Below the pieces are notes generated by a model, which did not search any database, was not told the DNA's origin, and saw nothing but the letters and a program-made list of their open reading frames with translations. A program made the position numbers and the translations under genes. A stretch of 64,000 bases of DNA from DASVCS01 sp036381495 (GTDB taxonomy: Bacteria; Gemmatimonadota; Gemmatimonadetes; Longimicrobiales; RSA9). Every line of letters starts with the position of its first letter. Within the stretch, counting starts at the first letter, position 1. Shown here piece by piece: positions 25,041 through 33,044 of this stretch. The stretch is from positions 62,001-126,000 of the forward strand of contig DASVCS010000123.1 in NCBI GenBank assembly GCA_036381495.1, in the 5' to 3' direction.

Positions 25041-25985
25041 TCACCCACCCAGCGATTCCCAGAGGTGGAGCGTGGCGTAGGCGCGCCACGGCCGCCAGCG
25101 TTCGGCCCGCTCGATCGCCTGGGCGGGCGTGGGCATGCGGCCGTCGGGATCGGCCGCGCGCAACGCCTTCAGCACGCCGAGGTCGGAGGCGGGGAAGGCG
25201 TCGCGATCGCCGAGTGCGCGCATGCGGAGGTAGGCGGCGGTCCAGGGGCCGATGCCCGGCAGCGCGGTGAGCGCGGCGTCGACGTCACCCGGCGGCGCGG
25301 CGCGGAGTCGGTCCCAGGGGAGCCGGCCGTCGCGTGCCGCCTCGGCGGCGGCGAGGATGGCGGCGGTCTTCGCGCGGGTGAGGCCGAGATCCCGGAGCGT
25401 GTGTGCGCCGCCGGCGAGGATGGCGGCGGGCGTGGGGAACGTGAGGAAGCGCGCGCCGGCGAGGCGGGGCGCGGGCGCCCCGAGCCGCGCGACCAGCCGA
25501 TCGGTCATGGTGCTCGCCGCGGCCACGCTGACCTGTTGGCCGAGGACGGCCCGGATCAGCGCCTCGAACGGGTCGACGAGTTGCGGCAGCCGGATCCACG
25601 GCCGGCGCGCGACGGGGCCATCCAGGATCGCGTCCTCCGCGGCGAGTGCCTGGAAGGGCGTCAGGTCGGTATCGAGGTCGAACATGCGGGCGACGATGCG
25701 CCGGCTGGCCTCCGGCGCCTGCCGCGGCGCCGTGCGCACGCGCAGCAGCGGCGCTCCGCCGCGCGTCCGGCCGGTCCGGATGTGCAGCAGCAGCGGTTCG
25801 CCGTCCACGTGGAGGCTGCGCCAGTATTCCCCCGGCGCCATGCGCTCGAGCGACGGTACGGCACGGGCGCTCAGGAAGCCGAGCGCCCAGGCGAAATCGA
25901 AGTCCGGCGGAAGTGGGACCGCCGCCCACGCGGCTCCCCTCGCCATCCCCGGCGCGCTCTCACGCATTTCATCGGTCATCGTCAT
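25041..25985 (-). CDS. DNA-3-methyladenine glycosylase II (AlkA-like)
   Basis: A 314-residue base-excision DNA glycosylase. The helix-hairpin-helix and catalytic region is clear: LTALPGIGPWTAAYLRMRALGDRDAFPASDLGVLKALR near residue 240-275, with the aspartate of SDLG as the catalytic residue and the HhH glycines preceding it. The N-terminal AlkA domain (PPDFDFAWALGFLSARAVPSLER) and the central FEALIRAVLGQQVSVAAA helix are standard. It would remove alkylated bases such as 3-methyladenine. The ATG at 25985 is backed by GGAG five bases upstream. It stands near the Fpg gene in a small cluster of repair functions but without co-transcription. Confidence 0.93.
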   Translation of the reverse strand: MTMTDEMRESAPGMARGAAWAAVPLPPDFDFAWALGFLSARAVPSLERMAPGEYWRSLHVDGEPLLLHIRTGRTRGGAPLLRVRTAPRQAPEASRRIVARMFDLDTDLTPFQALAAEDAILDGPVARRPWIRLPQLVDPFEALIRAVLGQQVSVAAASTMTDRLVARLGAPAPRLAGARFLTFPTPAAILAGGAHTLRDLGLTRAKTAAILAAAEAARDGRLPWDRLRAAPPGDVDAALTALPGIGPWTAAYLRMRALGDRDAFPASDLGVLKALRAADPDGRMPTPAQAIERAERWRPWRAYATLHLWESLGG

Positions 25986-26068
25986 CGATCTCCGACGTTC
26001 CTCTACCCTCGACCGAGCGGTCCGTGCGCGGGGGCATCCCCGACCCCGGCCCAAGCCCCGGTGCCGCA

Positions 26069-26097
26069 TTGTGCGCCCGCGCCCGTCCCGTTACAAT
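26069..26097 (+). promoter_or_regulatory. Predicted promoter of the DUF47-PiT operon
   Basis: TTGTGC at 26069-26074 and TACAAT at 26092-26097 are 17 bases apart. The -10 box matches five of six consensus bases. Transcription would start near 26104, giving a leader of about 28 bases. Confidence 0.75.
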
Positions 26098-26131
26098 CCC
26101 GCCGGACTTTGACCGGATGAGGGAGGGCGCC

Positions 26132-26806
26132 ATGCGCTCGATACTGGGGTTGTTCGGAAAATCGCCGTTCGGGCCGCTCGCAGAGCACACCGAACGCGTG
26201 CACGATACGGTCGTGCTGATCCGCCCGCTGTTCGAGGCGTTCCTCGACGGGGACTGGGAGGAGACCGAGCGGCTGTACGCACGCATCGACGAGCTCGAGC
26301 ACAAAGCCGACATCGTGAAGAACGACATCCGCGACCACCTGCCGAAGTCGCTCTTCCTGCCCGTGGACCGCGGCGATGTGCTGCTCTTCCTGAAGGAGCA
26401 GGACAAGATCGCGGACGGTGCGGAAGACCTCGGCGTGCTGCTGACCATGCGCCGCACGCCGACGCCGCCGGGACTCAAGGAGGCGGTGCTGGACTTCGTG
26501 GACAGCGTGGTCCACACGAGCCAGGCGTGGTTCGAGGCCGCGCGCGAGTTGCCGACACTCCAAGAGGCGTCGTTCACCGGCCCCGAGGTCGAGAAGATGC
26601 TGAGGCGGATCAACGAGATCTCCGACCTCGAACGGGAGGCGGACCAGCGGCAGGCCATCGCGTCGAAGCAGGTGTTCGCCTACGAACAGGAGATCGGCGC
26701 GGTGTCGATCATGTTGTGGATGAACATTTTCCGGGTGCTCGGCGCCGTGGCGAACCACGCGCAGAGCACGGCTGACCTGCTTCGACTGATGCTGGCCAGA
26801 CGATGA
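26132..26806 (+). CDS. DUF47/TIGR00153 PhoU-like phosphate transport regulator
   Basis: A 224-residue, largely helical PhoU-like protein. It begins MRSILGLFGKSPFGPLAEHTERVHDT, which is the signature opening of TIGR00153, and carries the metal-binding ERLYARIDELEHKADIVKNDI helix near residue 45 and a RRINEISDLEREADQRQAIASKQVF helix near 165. The family is paired with PiT transporters and is thought to regulate them. ATG 26132 has GGAGG seven bases upstream. The stop overlaps the PiT start as ATGA, so the two are translationally coupled and share the promoter at 26069. Confidence 0.93.
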   Translation: MRSILGLFGKSPFGPLAEHTERVHDTVVLIRPLFEAFLDGDWEETERLYARIDELEHKADIVKNDIRDHLPKSLFLPVDRGDVLLFLKEQDKIADGAEDLGVLLTMRRTPTPPGLKEAVLDFVDSVVHTSQAWFEAARELPTLQEASFTGPEVEKMLRRINEISDLEREADQRQAIASKQVFAYEQEIGAVSIMLWMNIFRVLGAVANHAQSTADLLRLMLARR

Positions 26807-28071
26807 CCGCGGGTTTGATCATCTTCGCCGTCGCGCTCGTCGCGGGGGCATACATGGCCTGGACGATCGGCGCGAACGACGTCGCCAACGCGATGGGCAC
26901 CTCGGTGGGATCGGGTGCGCTCACGCTCGGCGCGGCGACCGTCCTGGCCGCGATCTTCGAGTTCGGCGGCGCCACGCTGATCGGCTCGACAGTCACGGAG
27001 ACCATCAGCAAGGGGATCATCGAAACGTCGATCTTCGGACCGACGGGCCCGATGGGTGCCGACGGACCGACTCTACTGGCGCTGGCGATGTTGTGCGCGC
27101 TGATCGGATCGGCGGTCTGGCTCCACATCGCGACGCACATGGGGTTGCCCGTCTCGACGACCCACTCGATCGTGGGCGCGGTGGTCGGCATCGGGATCGC
27201 GAGCGTCGGTCTCGCCGGCATCAGCTGGGAGACGATGCTGCGGATCGTCGCGAGTTGGCTCATCTCGCCGTTGCTCGGCGGCACACTCGCCTTCCTCAGC
27301 TTTTACGCGATCCGGCGGTTCATCCTGCGGAGTCCGGACCCCGTGGGCGCGACCCGGCGCTTCGCGCCGTACCTGGTCGCCATGGTCGTCACCGTGATGA
27401 CGCTCTCGTTCATCTACAAGGTGCTGAACAACCGGATGGAGGTTCCGCCGCTCGCCGTCTCGCTGGCCACGGCCATTGCCGCCGGCGCCATCACCGGCAT
27501 CCTCGTCGGCGCGCTCGTGCGCAACGTCGAGCCCGCGCGGGGGAGCAGCCCGTACGACTACGTCGAGCGTACGTTCGCGCTGCTCCAGATCGCGACGGCG
27601 TGCTTCGTCGCCTTCGCGCACGGCGCCAACGACGTCGCCAACGCCATCGGCCCGGTCGCCAGCGTCGTCGCGCTGTACCGGGCCGGATTCACTTCAGTCG
27701 TGGGCACGGTGGGTGTGCCGACCTGGATTCTCGTGCTCGGCGGCGGTGGCATCGTGGTCGGCCTCGCCACGCTCGGGCACAAGGTCATTGCGACCATCGG
27801 CCGTCAGATCACCGAGATCACGCCGACACGCGGGTTCAGTGCCGAGTTCGGCGCCGCCACCACCGTGCTCCTCGCCAGCAGCCTCGGCCTGCCGATCTCG
27901 ACCACGCACACCCTGGTCGGCGGCGTGATCGGCGTGGGCATCGCCCAGGGGCTCGGCGCGCTCAACCTCGCGATGATCCGCAACATCGTGAGCTCCTGGA
28001 TCGCGACCATCCCGGTCTCCGCCGGCGTCGCGGCTGCGCTGTTCGTGATCGCGCGCGCGATCCTGCTCTAG
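26803..28071 (+). CDS. PiT-family inorganic phosphate transporter
   Basis: A 422-residue membrane protein with about 11 hydrophobic segments. Both PiT signature repeats are present: WTIGANDVANAMGTSVGSGAL near residue 20 and FAHGANDVANAIGPVASVVAL near 270. The internal repeats GLPVSTTHSIVGAVVG and GLPISTTHTLVGGVIG also match. It should carry phosphate, as a metal-phosphate complex or with sodium or protons, across the inner membrane. The ATG overlaps the DUF47 stop. The 3' end is followed by a copy of the dispersed repeat and a convergent VOC gene. Confidence 0.96.
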   Translation: MTAGLIIFAVALVAGAYMAWTIGANDVANAMGTSVGSGALTLGAATVLAAIFEFGGATLIGSTVTETISKGIIETSIFGPTGPMGADGPTLLALAMLCALIGSAVWLHIATHMGLPVSTTHSIVGAVVGIGIASVGLAGISWETMLRIVASWLISPLLGGTLAFLSFYAIRRFILRSPDPVGATRRFAPYLVAMVVTVMTLSFIYKVLNNRMEVPPLAVSLATAIAAGAITGILVGALVRNVEPARGSSPYDYVERTFALLQIATACFVAFAHGANDVANAIGPVASVVALYRAGFTSVVGTVGVPTWILVLGGGGIVVGLATLGHKVIATIGRQITEITPTRGFSAEFGAATTVLLASSLGLPISTTHTLVGGVIGVGIAQGLGALNLAMIRNIVSSWIATIPVSAGVAAALFVIARAILL

Positions 28072-28159
28072 CGCGGTTGCCCGCATCGGTTCGGAGTCGT
28101 CCACTGCAGTCGCACGCGCATCGCGGGTGGACACGCAGCCCCGAACCGGCGGAGCAACT

Positions 28160-28260
28160 TCCCTAGCGCGGCGCGCCCGCGGGTTCGGAGCCGTTTGGCC
28201 GCTCGCCACGCTAATGCCGCGGGTGCGTTCGATTCCGGAATGACGGGCGACCGCTCCAAC
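28160..28260 (+). repeat. Dispersed palindromic repeat, copy D (diverged)
   Basis: Left edge CTAGCGCGGCGCGCCCGCGG from 28163, core GGGTTCGGAGCCG and TTCGATTCCGGAATGACGGGCGA, right edge ACCGCTCCAACGG. It is the most diverged forward copy. A possible second, older copy with GGTTCGG and CCGAACC arms lies at 28088-28149. Confidence 0.7.
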
Positions 28261-28277
28261 GGCGCGCGGTCGCCGGA

Positions 28278-28655
28278 TCAGCCGCCGAACTGCGCGAACG
28301 TCACCGCGTTCCCGCCGGACTCCCGGACGATCAGCTCATCCGCGCCATAGAACGCCTTCCGGCGCGGGATCACCGGCTCGACGCCTTCGAGCGCGCGCTC
28401 GACGGCATCCAGATCCTCGACCTCGATGAAGAGGAAAGCACCGCCCACCGGCGTCGTCGCCAACGGCGGCACATCACCCGCTACGCTGTGTCGCGTCTGG
28501 TACATCACCTCGACGCCGCCACGTTTCAGACTGACGAATCCGAGACGATCGCCCTCGGGGACCTCCGCGACCTTCTCGAACCCGAGCCGTTCCACCCAGA
28601 ACGGGAGACAGGGCTCGATCTGCTCGACGCAGAGTACGGGTGTCAGCTTCTTCAC
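28278..28655 (-). CDS. VOC family protein (bleomycin-resistance-like)
   Basis: A 125-residue VOC protein starting at a GTG (VKKLTPVLCVEQIEPCLPFWVERLGFEKVAE) with GGAGG about five bases upstream. The second module has GGAFLFIEVEDLDAVERAL and ends FYGADELIVRESGGNAVTFAQFG. Members with the CLPFWVERLGF opening are common in high-GC bacteria as ligand-binding or resistance-type VOC proteins. No partner gene or ligand is evident. The gene converges on the PiT gene with the diverged repeat copy in between. Confidence 0.9.
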   Translation of the reverse strand: MKKLTPVLCVEQIEPCLPFWVERLGFEKVAEVPEGDRLGFVSLKRGGVEVMYQTRHSVAGDVPPLATTPVGGAFLFIEVEDLDAVERALEGVEPVIPRRKAFYGADELIVRESGGNAVTFAQFGG

Positions 28656-29027
28656 GACCACCTCCAAAGTGGTTGGTTCACGTGAGATCGGTGCGGCGCG
28701 TCCGCGCACGCGGTCCCATGTACTCCGCCGGCGCGTCCACGTATCGTACGAATCCGACCCCTCGGGCGCTCGGCGGGGTAGGCGCCGGGAGTGGGGCATC
28801 GAGAGCGCCTGAACGCGCGGATCACGTGGACCTACCTGGTCGTAGAGGCCACGGCGGTGAGTGAGTCGCGCCCGGCCGATGTGCGGGTCGGCCAGGGAAG
28901 GTAGGACGGGCTCCGGTGGCTTGGCAACCCGGACGCGCGCGGCTTCCACCGTCAGAACGCACACGCGGGGTGCATTCCACCCGATGAGCCGCCGTGAGAA
29001 TCGGGTTCCCGCAGAGGAGGTGCGGAG
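28656..29027. other. Divergent intergenic region upstream of TonB receptor
   Basis: About 370 bases between divergent genes. I see no gene. A ribosome-binding site GAGGAGG precedes the receptor start. TTGGCA and TTCCAC at 17-base spacing near 28921-28949 form only a weak promoter candidate. Confidence 0.5.
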
Positions 29028-31589
29028 ATGAGGCGGAAGTTGTGCCTGCCGGTCTGGCGATGCCGGTGCATTGCCCTGGCTGTCGTGGTTGCCGTGCTCG
29101 TCCCGGCGCGGTCCGTGGCGCGCGAGACCGCACGGCAGGCCGGCGTGATGGGCGTCATCTCGGGCCAGGTCGTGGATGCGGTGACCGTGCAGCCGCTCCC
29201 GGATGCGAGGGTGACGCTCGAGCCGCGGGGCGCGGGCGTCATCAACTCGGGCCGCCGCGCCTCCGCGTTCCTGTCCGGGATGCGAGTGGTGCGCACGGAC
29301 ACGGCCGGCTGGTATCGCTTCGAGGACGTGGCCAACGGCGAGTACCGGTTGCACGTGGCGCTCGTGGGCTACCATCCCGCCACGCTCGACATCGAGGTCC
29401 GCGGCGCCGCCACCCCGCAGGTTTCGATCGGGCTGCTGGTGGATCCGATCGAGCTCAGCCCGATCGAGGTCTCGATGCCCGCGCGGGCGACACGGGCCGA
29501 TGATGGCGGAGCGGTCGGCGGACCGGCGGGCAGTGAAACCGACGAGCTGCGCCTCTGGATCGAGCGCCTGCGCCAGCAGCGTTTCCTCGCGCCCGATGTG
29601 CGGACGCTGACGCAGGAGGACGTGATCGAGGCCGTCACGTTGGGCGAGACCGACCTGTTCCGGGCGCTCCAGCGGCTGGGCGGGGTCAGCGCACCCGACG
29701 CCTGGAGCGCGCAACTCTGGGTCCGCGGCGCGCCGTGGGACCAGACGCGCGTCTACTTCGATGGGCTCCCGCTCTTCAATCCGCTGCACGCAGGGGGGAT
29801 CCTGTCGGCGATCACGCCGGACGCGATCGGCACCGCGTTCCTGTACCGTGGCGTGCCGCCGGTCTCGCTCGGCGGCGGCGCCGCGGGCACGGTCGATGTC
29901 CGGTCGCGGCCGAGCCGCGCCGAAGCCGGCGACCTCCGGCTCGCCGGAGCGCTCTCGCTCGCCAGCGCGCGGTTCTCGCTGGATCGGACCCCGGCCGATG
30001 GCGATGGCGGCTGGACCACCACCTGGCGACGCTCGTACCTGGACTGGCTGACGGAGGTCATCGAGGGGCTCGGCGGTGGCGATGACGTGGCGATTCCATA
30101 CTACTTCTACGACATCACGACACATGCCGGCGATGGATCCCGCACGGGACGCGGTTTCGAGGTCAGCACCCTGCTCGAATACGACAACGTCGCCGGCGAC
30201 ATCCCGGATGTCCTCCACCGAACCGTCGGGAGTTGGGGGGATGCCGCTGCCCAGATCACGTACTACGCCCCGATCGCCGGCCTCCAAACCCGGCACACCG
30301 TCGGCTTCAGCGGTTTCTCGTCCAACATTCGTCCCGCGCCCGGCTCTCCGGAACTCGAGGAGGACTACAACGCGCCCGCCGCAGCGCAGTCGTACAGCGG
30401 GATCTGGTACCTCACGGCCGGCGGCGCGATCGAGCCGCGGGCGACGTCGGCGCCGGGCGGCTCGTGGGCGCTCGGCTACGAGCTCGTCGGCCGCCACATG
30501 AGGTACGATGGGCTCGAGCCGGCGTGGTACACGGATCCGTACCTGTCCGGGCCTCGGGCGCGCCTCGACGGCACGCTCATCACCGGGGTGCTCTGGGGCG
30601 AGCGGCGCTGGGCGCCGAGCGCCGAGCTGACGATCGATGCGGGGCTGCGGCTCGAGGCCGGCACTGCCGTCCGCAACGGCGGCGCCGTCCGCTGGATGCC
30701 GCGGCTGGCCGCCCGCTACCAGCTCGATGCCGACTCCTGGATCAGTGCCGCGATCGGACGGAGCTACCAGTACGCCCAGGCGGTGGTGCCTGCCGGCGTC
30801 GCGTTGCGTGGCTTCGACACCGCGTATTTCTGGCTGCTCGCCGGGGAGGATGCGCCGGCCGCCCGATCGGACATCGCGACGCTCGGCTTCGAACGCTGGC
30901 TCGACACCCGCTGGCTCGCCGCCGTCTCGCTCTATCTCCGCCGGACGACGGGGGTCGCGATCCCGGACCCGACGCCCGGCTCGGCCATTGGCCGGCCGCT
31001 CTTCGTGGTCGGCCGCAACCTGGCGCGCGGCGCCGAGTTCTCGATCCGGCGCCTGGCCGGCCGCTGGACGTTCTCCGCCGCCTACGCCCTCGGTGCCTCC
31101 GAGATCGAGGCCGCGGGGCTGCGCTTCCCGGCGCCCGCGGACCGGCGCCACACCTTCGATGCGACCACGATGCTCCGCCTCGGCCGCGGCTGGCGCCTCG
31201 GCGCCGCGTACACCATCGAGAGCGGCGCGCCGTACACGCGGCGGTCGTACGGCGTACGGAGCTGCGGCGATGGCTATGACGTCGAATGCGATTGGGTCGT
31301 CGAGCCGCAGGCGGGCCCGCCGGGTGCGCAGCGCGCGTCATCGCATCAGGCGCTGGATCTCCTGCTGGATTGGACCCATCTCGGCGATGACTGGGCCGTG
31401 GGGTTCTTCTTCCAACTCAGGAACGCGCTGAACCACCGGAACCAGGGCCGTTACCTGCGGCTCGACCCGCATTCCTGCGTGAGGAGTTGCGGCGTGATCA
31501 ACGGCGTCGAGTTCGGCTACGAAGAGCGTGATGAATTCGAGATCGGCATCCCCATCCTCCCGTTGTTCGGGTTCCGGATCGCCTTCTGA
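29028..31589 (+). CDS. TonB-dependent receptor with carboxypeptidase-regulatory-like domain
   Basis: An 853-residue outer-membrane receptor. It has a signal peptide (IALAVVVAVLVPARSVA), a carboxypeptidase-regulatory-like domain at about residues 43-125 (ISGQVVDAVTVQPLPDARVTL and YRFEDVANGEYRLHVALVGYHPATLDI), a plug from about 190 to 295 (DLFRALQRLGGV, YFDGLPLFNPLHAGGILSAI) and a long beta-barrel ending in PILPLFGFRIAF with the expected terminal aromatic residue. No clear TonB box is visible. The ligand is unknown. An ECF sigma factor gene begins right at or inside its 3' end and an anti-sigma follows, suggesting surface-signal control similar to FecIR systems, although here the receptor gene comes first. 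Confidence 0.92.
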   Translation: MRRKLCLPVWRCRCIALAVVVAVLVPARSVARETARQAGVMGVISGQVVDAVTVQPLPDARVTLEPRGAGVINSGRRASAFLSGMRVVRTDTAGWYRFEDVANGEYRLHVALVGYHPATLDIEVRGAATPQVSIGLLVDPIELSPIEVSMPARATRADDGGAVGGPAGSETDELRLWIERLRQQRFLAPDVRTLTQEDVIEAVTLGETDLFRALQRLGGVSAPDAWSAQLWVRGAPWDQTRVYFDGLPLFNPLHAGGILSAITPDAIGTAFLYRGVPPVSLGGGAAGTVDVRSRPSRAEAGDLRLAGALSLASARFSLDRTPADGDGGWTTTWRRSYLDWLTEVIEGLGGGDDVAIPYYFYDITTHAGDGSRTGRGFEVSTLLEYDNVAGDIPDVLHRTVGSWGDAAAQITYYAPIAGLQTRHTVGFSGFSSNIRPAPGSPELEEDYNAPAAAQSYSGIWYLTAGGAIEPRATSAPGGSWALGYELVGRHMRYDGLEPAWYTDPYLSGPRARLDGTLITGVLWGERRWAPSAELTIDAGLRLEAGTAVRNGGAVRWMPRLAARYQLDADSWISAAIGRSYQYAQAVVPAGVALRGFDTAYFWLLAGEDAPAARSDIATLGFERWLDTRWLAAVSLYLRRTTGVAIPDPTPGSAIGRPLFVVGRNLARGAEFSIRRLAGRWTFSAAYALGASEIEAAGLRFPAPADRRHTFDATTMLRLGRGWRLGAAYTIESGAPYTRRSYGVRSCGDGYDVECDWVVEPQAGPPGAQRASSHQALDLLLDWTHLGDDWAVGFFFQLRNALNHRNQGRYLRLDPHSCVRSCGVINGVEFGYEERDEFEIGIPILPLFGFRIAF

Positions 31590-31599
31590 GCCGCCCGAC

Positions 31600-32085
31600 G
31601 TGGCGCGGCTCTTCGCCGAGCACCACGCGTCGCTCTTCCGGTACCTCGCGCGGCTGACCGGCGATCCGGAACTGGCTGCCGATGCCGCGCAGGAGGCGTT
31701 CGTTCGGCTGGTCGAGCGGCCGCCACGCCCGGATCACGTGCGGGCGTGGCTGTTCACGGTGGGGACCAATATCGCCCGCGAATGGGCGCGCACGCGTGGC
31801 CGCCGGCTGCGGCTCCTCGAGCGCAACCCCGCGCGCGCGCCGATCGGCGAGCCGCCGCCCGCACCGGATGTGGCGGCCGAGGCCGAGCATCGCCGTCGCC
31901 TGGTGCAGCGCGCGCTCGGCCGACTCTCCGTGCGGGACCGGACGCTGCTGCTCATGCGTGAGGAGGGGTTCCGGCACCGTGAGATCGCGGAGGCCATCGG
32001 CACGACGACCGGCTCGATCGGGACGATGATCGCGCGCGCACTGGACAAGCTGGCCGCCGAACTTCGGCTGGACGAGGAGGACTGA
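31600..32085 (+). CDS. ECF RNA polymerase sigma factor
   Basis: A classic small ECF sigma factor. Region 2 is VARLFAEHHASLFRYLARLTGD and AQEAFVRLVERPPRPDHVRAWLFTVGTNIAREWAR, region 4 is RLSVRDRTLLLMREEGFRHREIAEAIGTTTGSIGTMIARALDKL. The start is uncertain: GTG at 31600 (used here, 161 residues) or ATG at 31528/31531, which would overlap the receptor gene by about 60 bases and add 24 low-complexity residues. The stop is followed four bases later by the anti-sigma start, with a GAGGAGG inside the sigma 3' end. The pair likely regulates the receptor and perhaps itself. Confidence 0.93.
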   Translation: MARLFAEHHASLFRYLARLTGDPELAADAAQEAFVRLVERPPRPDHVRAWLFTVGTNIAREWARTRGRRLRLLERNPARAPIGEPPPAPDVAAEAEHRRRLVQRALGRLSVRDRTLLLMREEGFRHREIAEAIGTTTGSIGTMIARALDKLAAELRLDEED

Positions 32086-32089
32086 CGTG

Positions 32090-32863
32090 ATGGCATCCCT
32101 CATGGACCGGCACCTGGACGCCGCCGCCTTGGTCCGGCTCCTGGACGGCGAAGCGGCCGCGGCGGAGCACGAATCCGCCGCCGCACACCTCGCCGGTTGC
32201 AGGCGTTGTTCAGCCCGGTTCGGCGCGCTCCGGCGTCGTTCCGCCCGGCTGACACAGGTGCTCGCCGCGGCCGACTGGCCGTGCCCACCGATGCCCGTGC
32301 CGCACGCCGGCGGCGCGCCGCGCGTCCGGGCGACCCGCGCGCTGCGGCCGGGTTGGCGGATCCGACGGGCGCCGGCGGCGGCCGCCGCCGCGATCCTGCT
32401 CGGCGTCGCCGCCGTCGTGGCGAGTCCGCTGCCGGGCTGGATCGGCGCATGGACCGCCGCTGGTTGGTCGCGGCTCGTCGGCGCCACCGACAAGGGGACG
32501 GCGCCGGAGGCACCATCCCGGACCCGGGTCCGCTTCGAGCCCGTAGGCGTCGAACTCTCGCTCGACTTTGCCGCGTACCAGCAGACGGGCGCGATCACGG
32601 TACGGGCACTCGATGTCCCCTACGTCGAAGTGACCGACGATGACGGCGCAGCCACGCTACTCGTCCTCCCGGCGGGGATCCGCATCCTCAACGACGTGGG
32701 CTCCACCGCCGAGTACCAGGTCACCGTACCGGCACGGATCCAGCGGGTCCGCATCCGCATCGCGGGGCGTGACGCTGTCATCCTCGATGCCGACCGGCTC
32801 GCGCGCGGTGCACGGATTCCGCTGGGGGCGGCGGAGTCGGCGCCACCGGGCCAGGGCGGCTGA
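32090..32863 (+). CDS. Anti-sigma factor (zinc-finger, membrane)
   Basis: A 257-residue anti-sigma protein. The N-terminal domain has the zinc-binding pattern HxxxCxxC in HLAGCRRCSARF near residue 34, one membrane segment at about 95-117 (AAAAAAILLGVAAVVASPLPG), and a C-terminal periplasmic domain of about 130 residues with strands such as VEVTDDDGAATLLVLPAGI. It should bind the neighbouring sigma factor and release it on an external signal. GTG at 32087 and ATG at 32090 are both possible; GAGGAGG at 32074-32080 suits either. The next feature is repeat copy E. Confidence 0.9.
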   Translation: MASLMDRHLDAAALVRLLDGEAAAAEHESAAAHLAGCRRCSARFGALRRRSARLTQVLAAADWPCPPMPVPHAGGAPRVRATRALRPGWRIRRAPAAAAAAILLGVAAVVASPLPGWIGAWTAAGWSRLVGATDKGTAPEAPSRTRVRFEPVGVELSLDFAAYQQTGAITVRALDVPYVEVTDDDGAATLLVLPAGIRILNDVGSTAEYQVTVPARIQRVRIRIAGRDAVILDADRLARGARIPLGAAESAPPGQGG

Positions 32864-32943
32864 CGCATCGGTCCGGAGTCGCGCGCGGAGTGCGCGAGCG
32901 CGCCGCGGGCGGCGCAGCGGCTCCGGGCTGACGGAGGAGCCGC

Positions 32944-33044
32944 GCTAGCGCGGCCCGCCCGCGGGTTCGGAGCCGCGCGGCCGCTCGCCGCGCTCGGTCC
33001 GTGGGCGGCTGCGACTCCGAAGTGACGCGATATCCGCGCTAACC
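32944..33044 (+). repeat. Dispersed palindromic repeat, copy E
   Basis: The outer edges GCTAGCGCGG (32944-32953) and CCGCGCTAAC (33034-33043) are near-perfect complements, the clearest terminal arms of the family. The core is GCGGGTTCGGAGCCGCGCGG and GCGACTCCGAAGTGACGCGA. The right edge contains the stop codon (TAG, 33041-33039) of the minus-strand nucleotidyltransferase gene. Confidence 0.85.

Noticed and set aside
28656..31151. A long minus-strand extension of the VOC frame across the TonB receptor
   Set aside because: The VOC domain fits the last 125 codons with a GTG and strong ribosome-binding site; the rest is antisense to the receptor.
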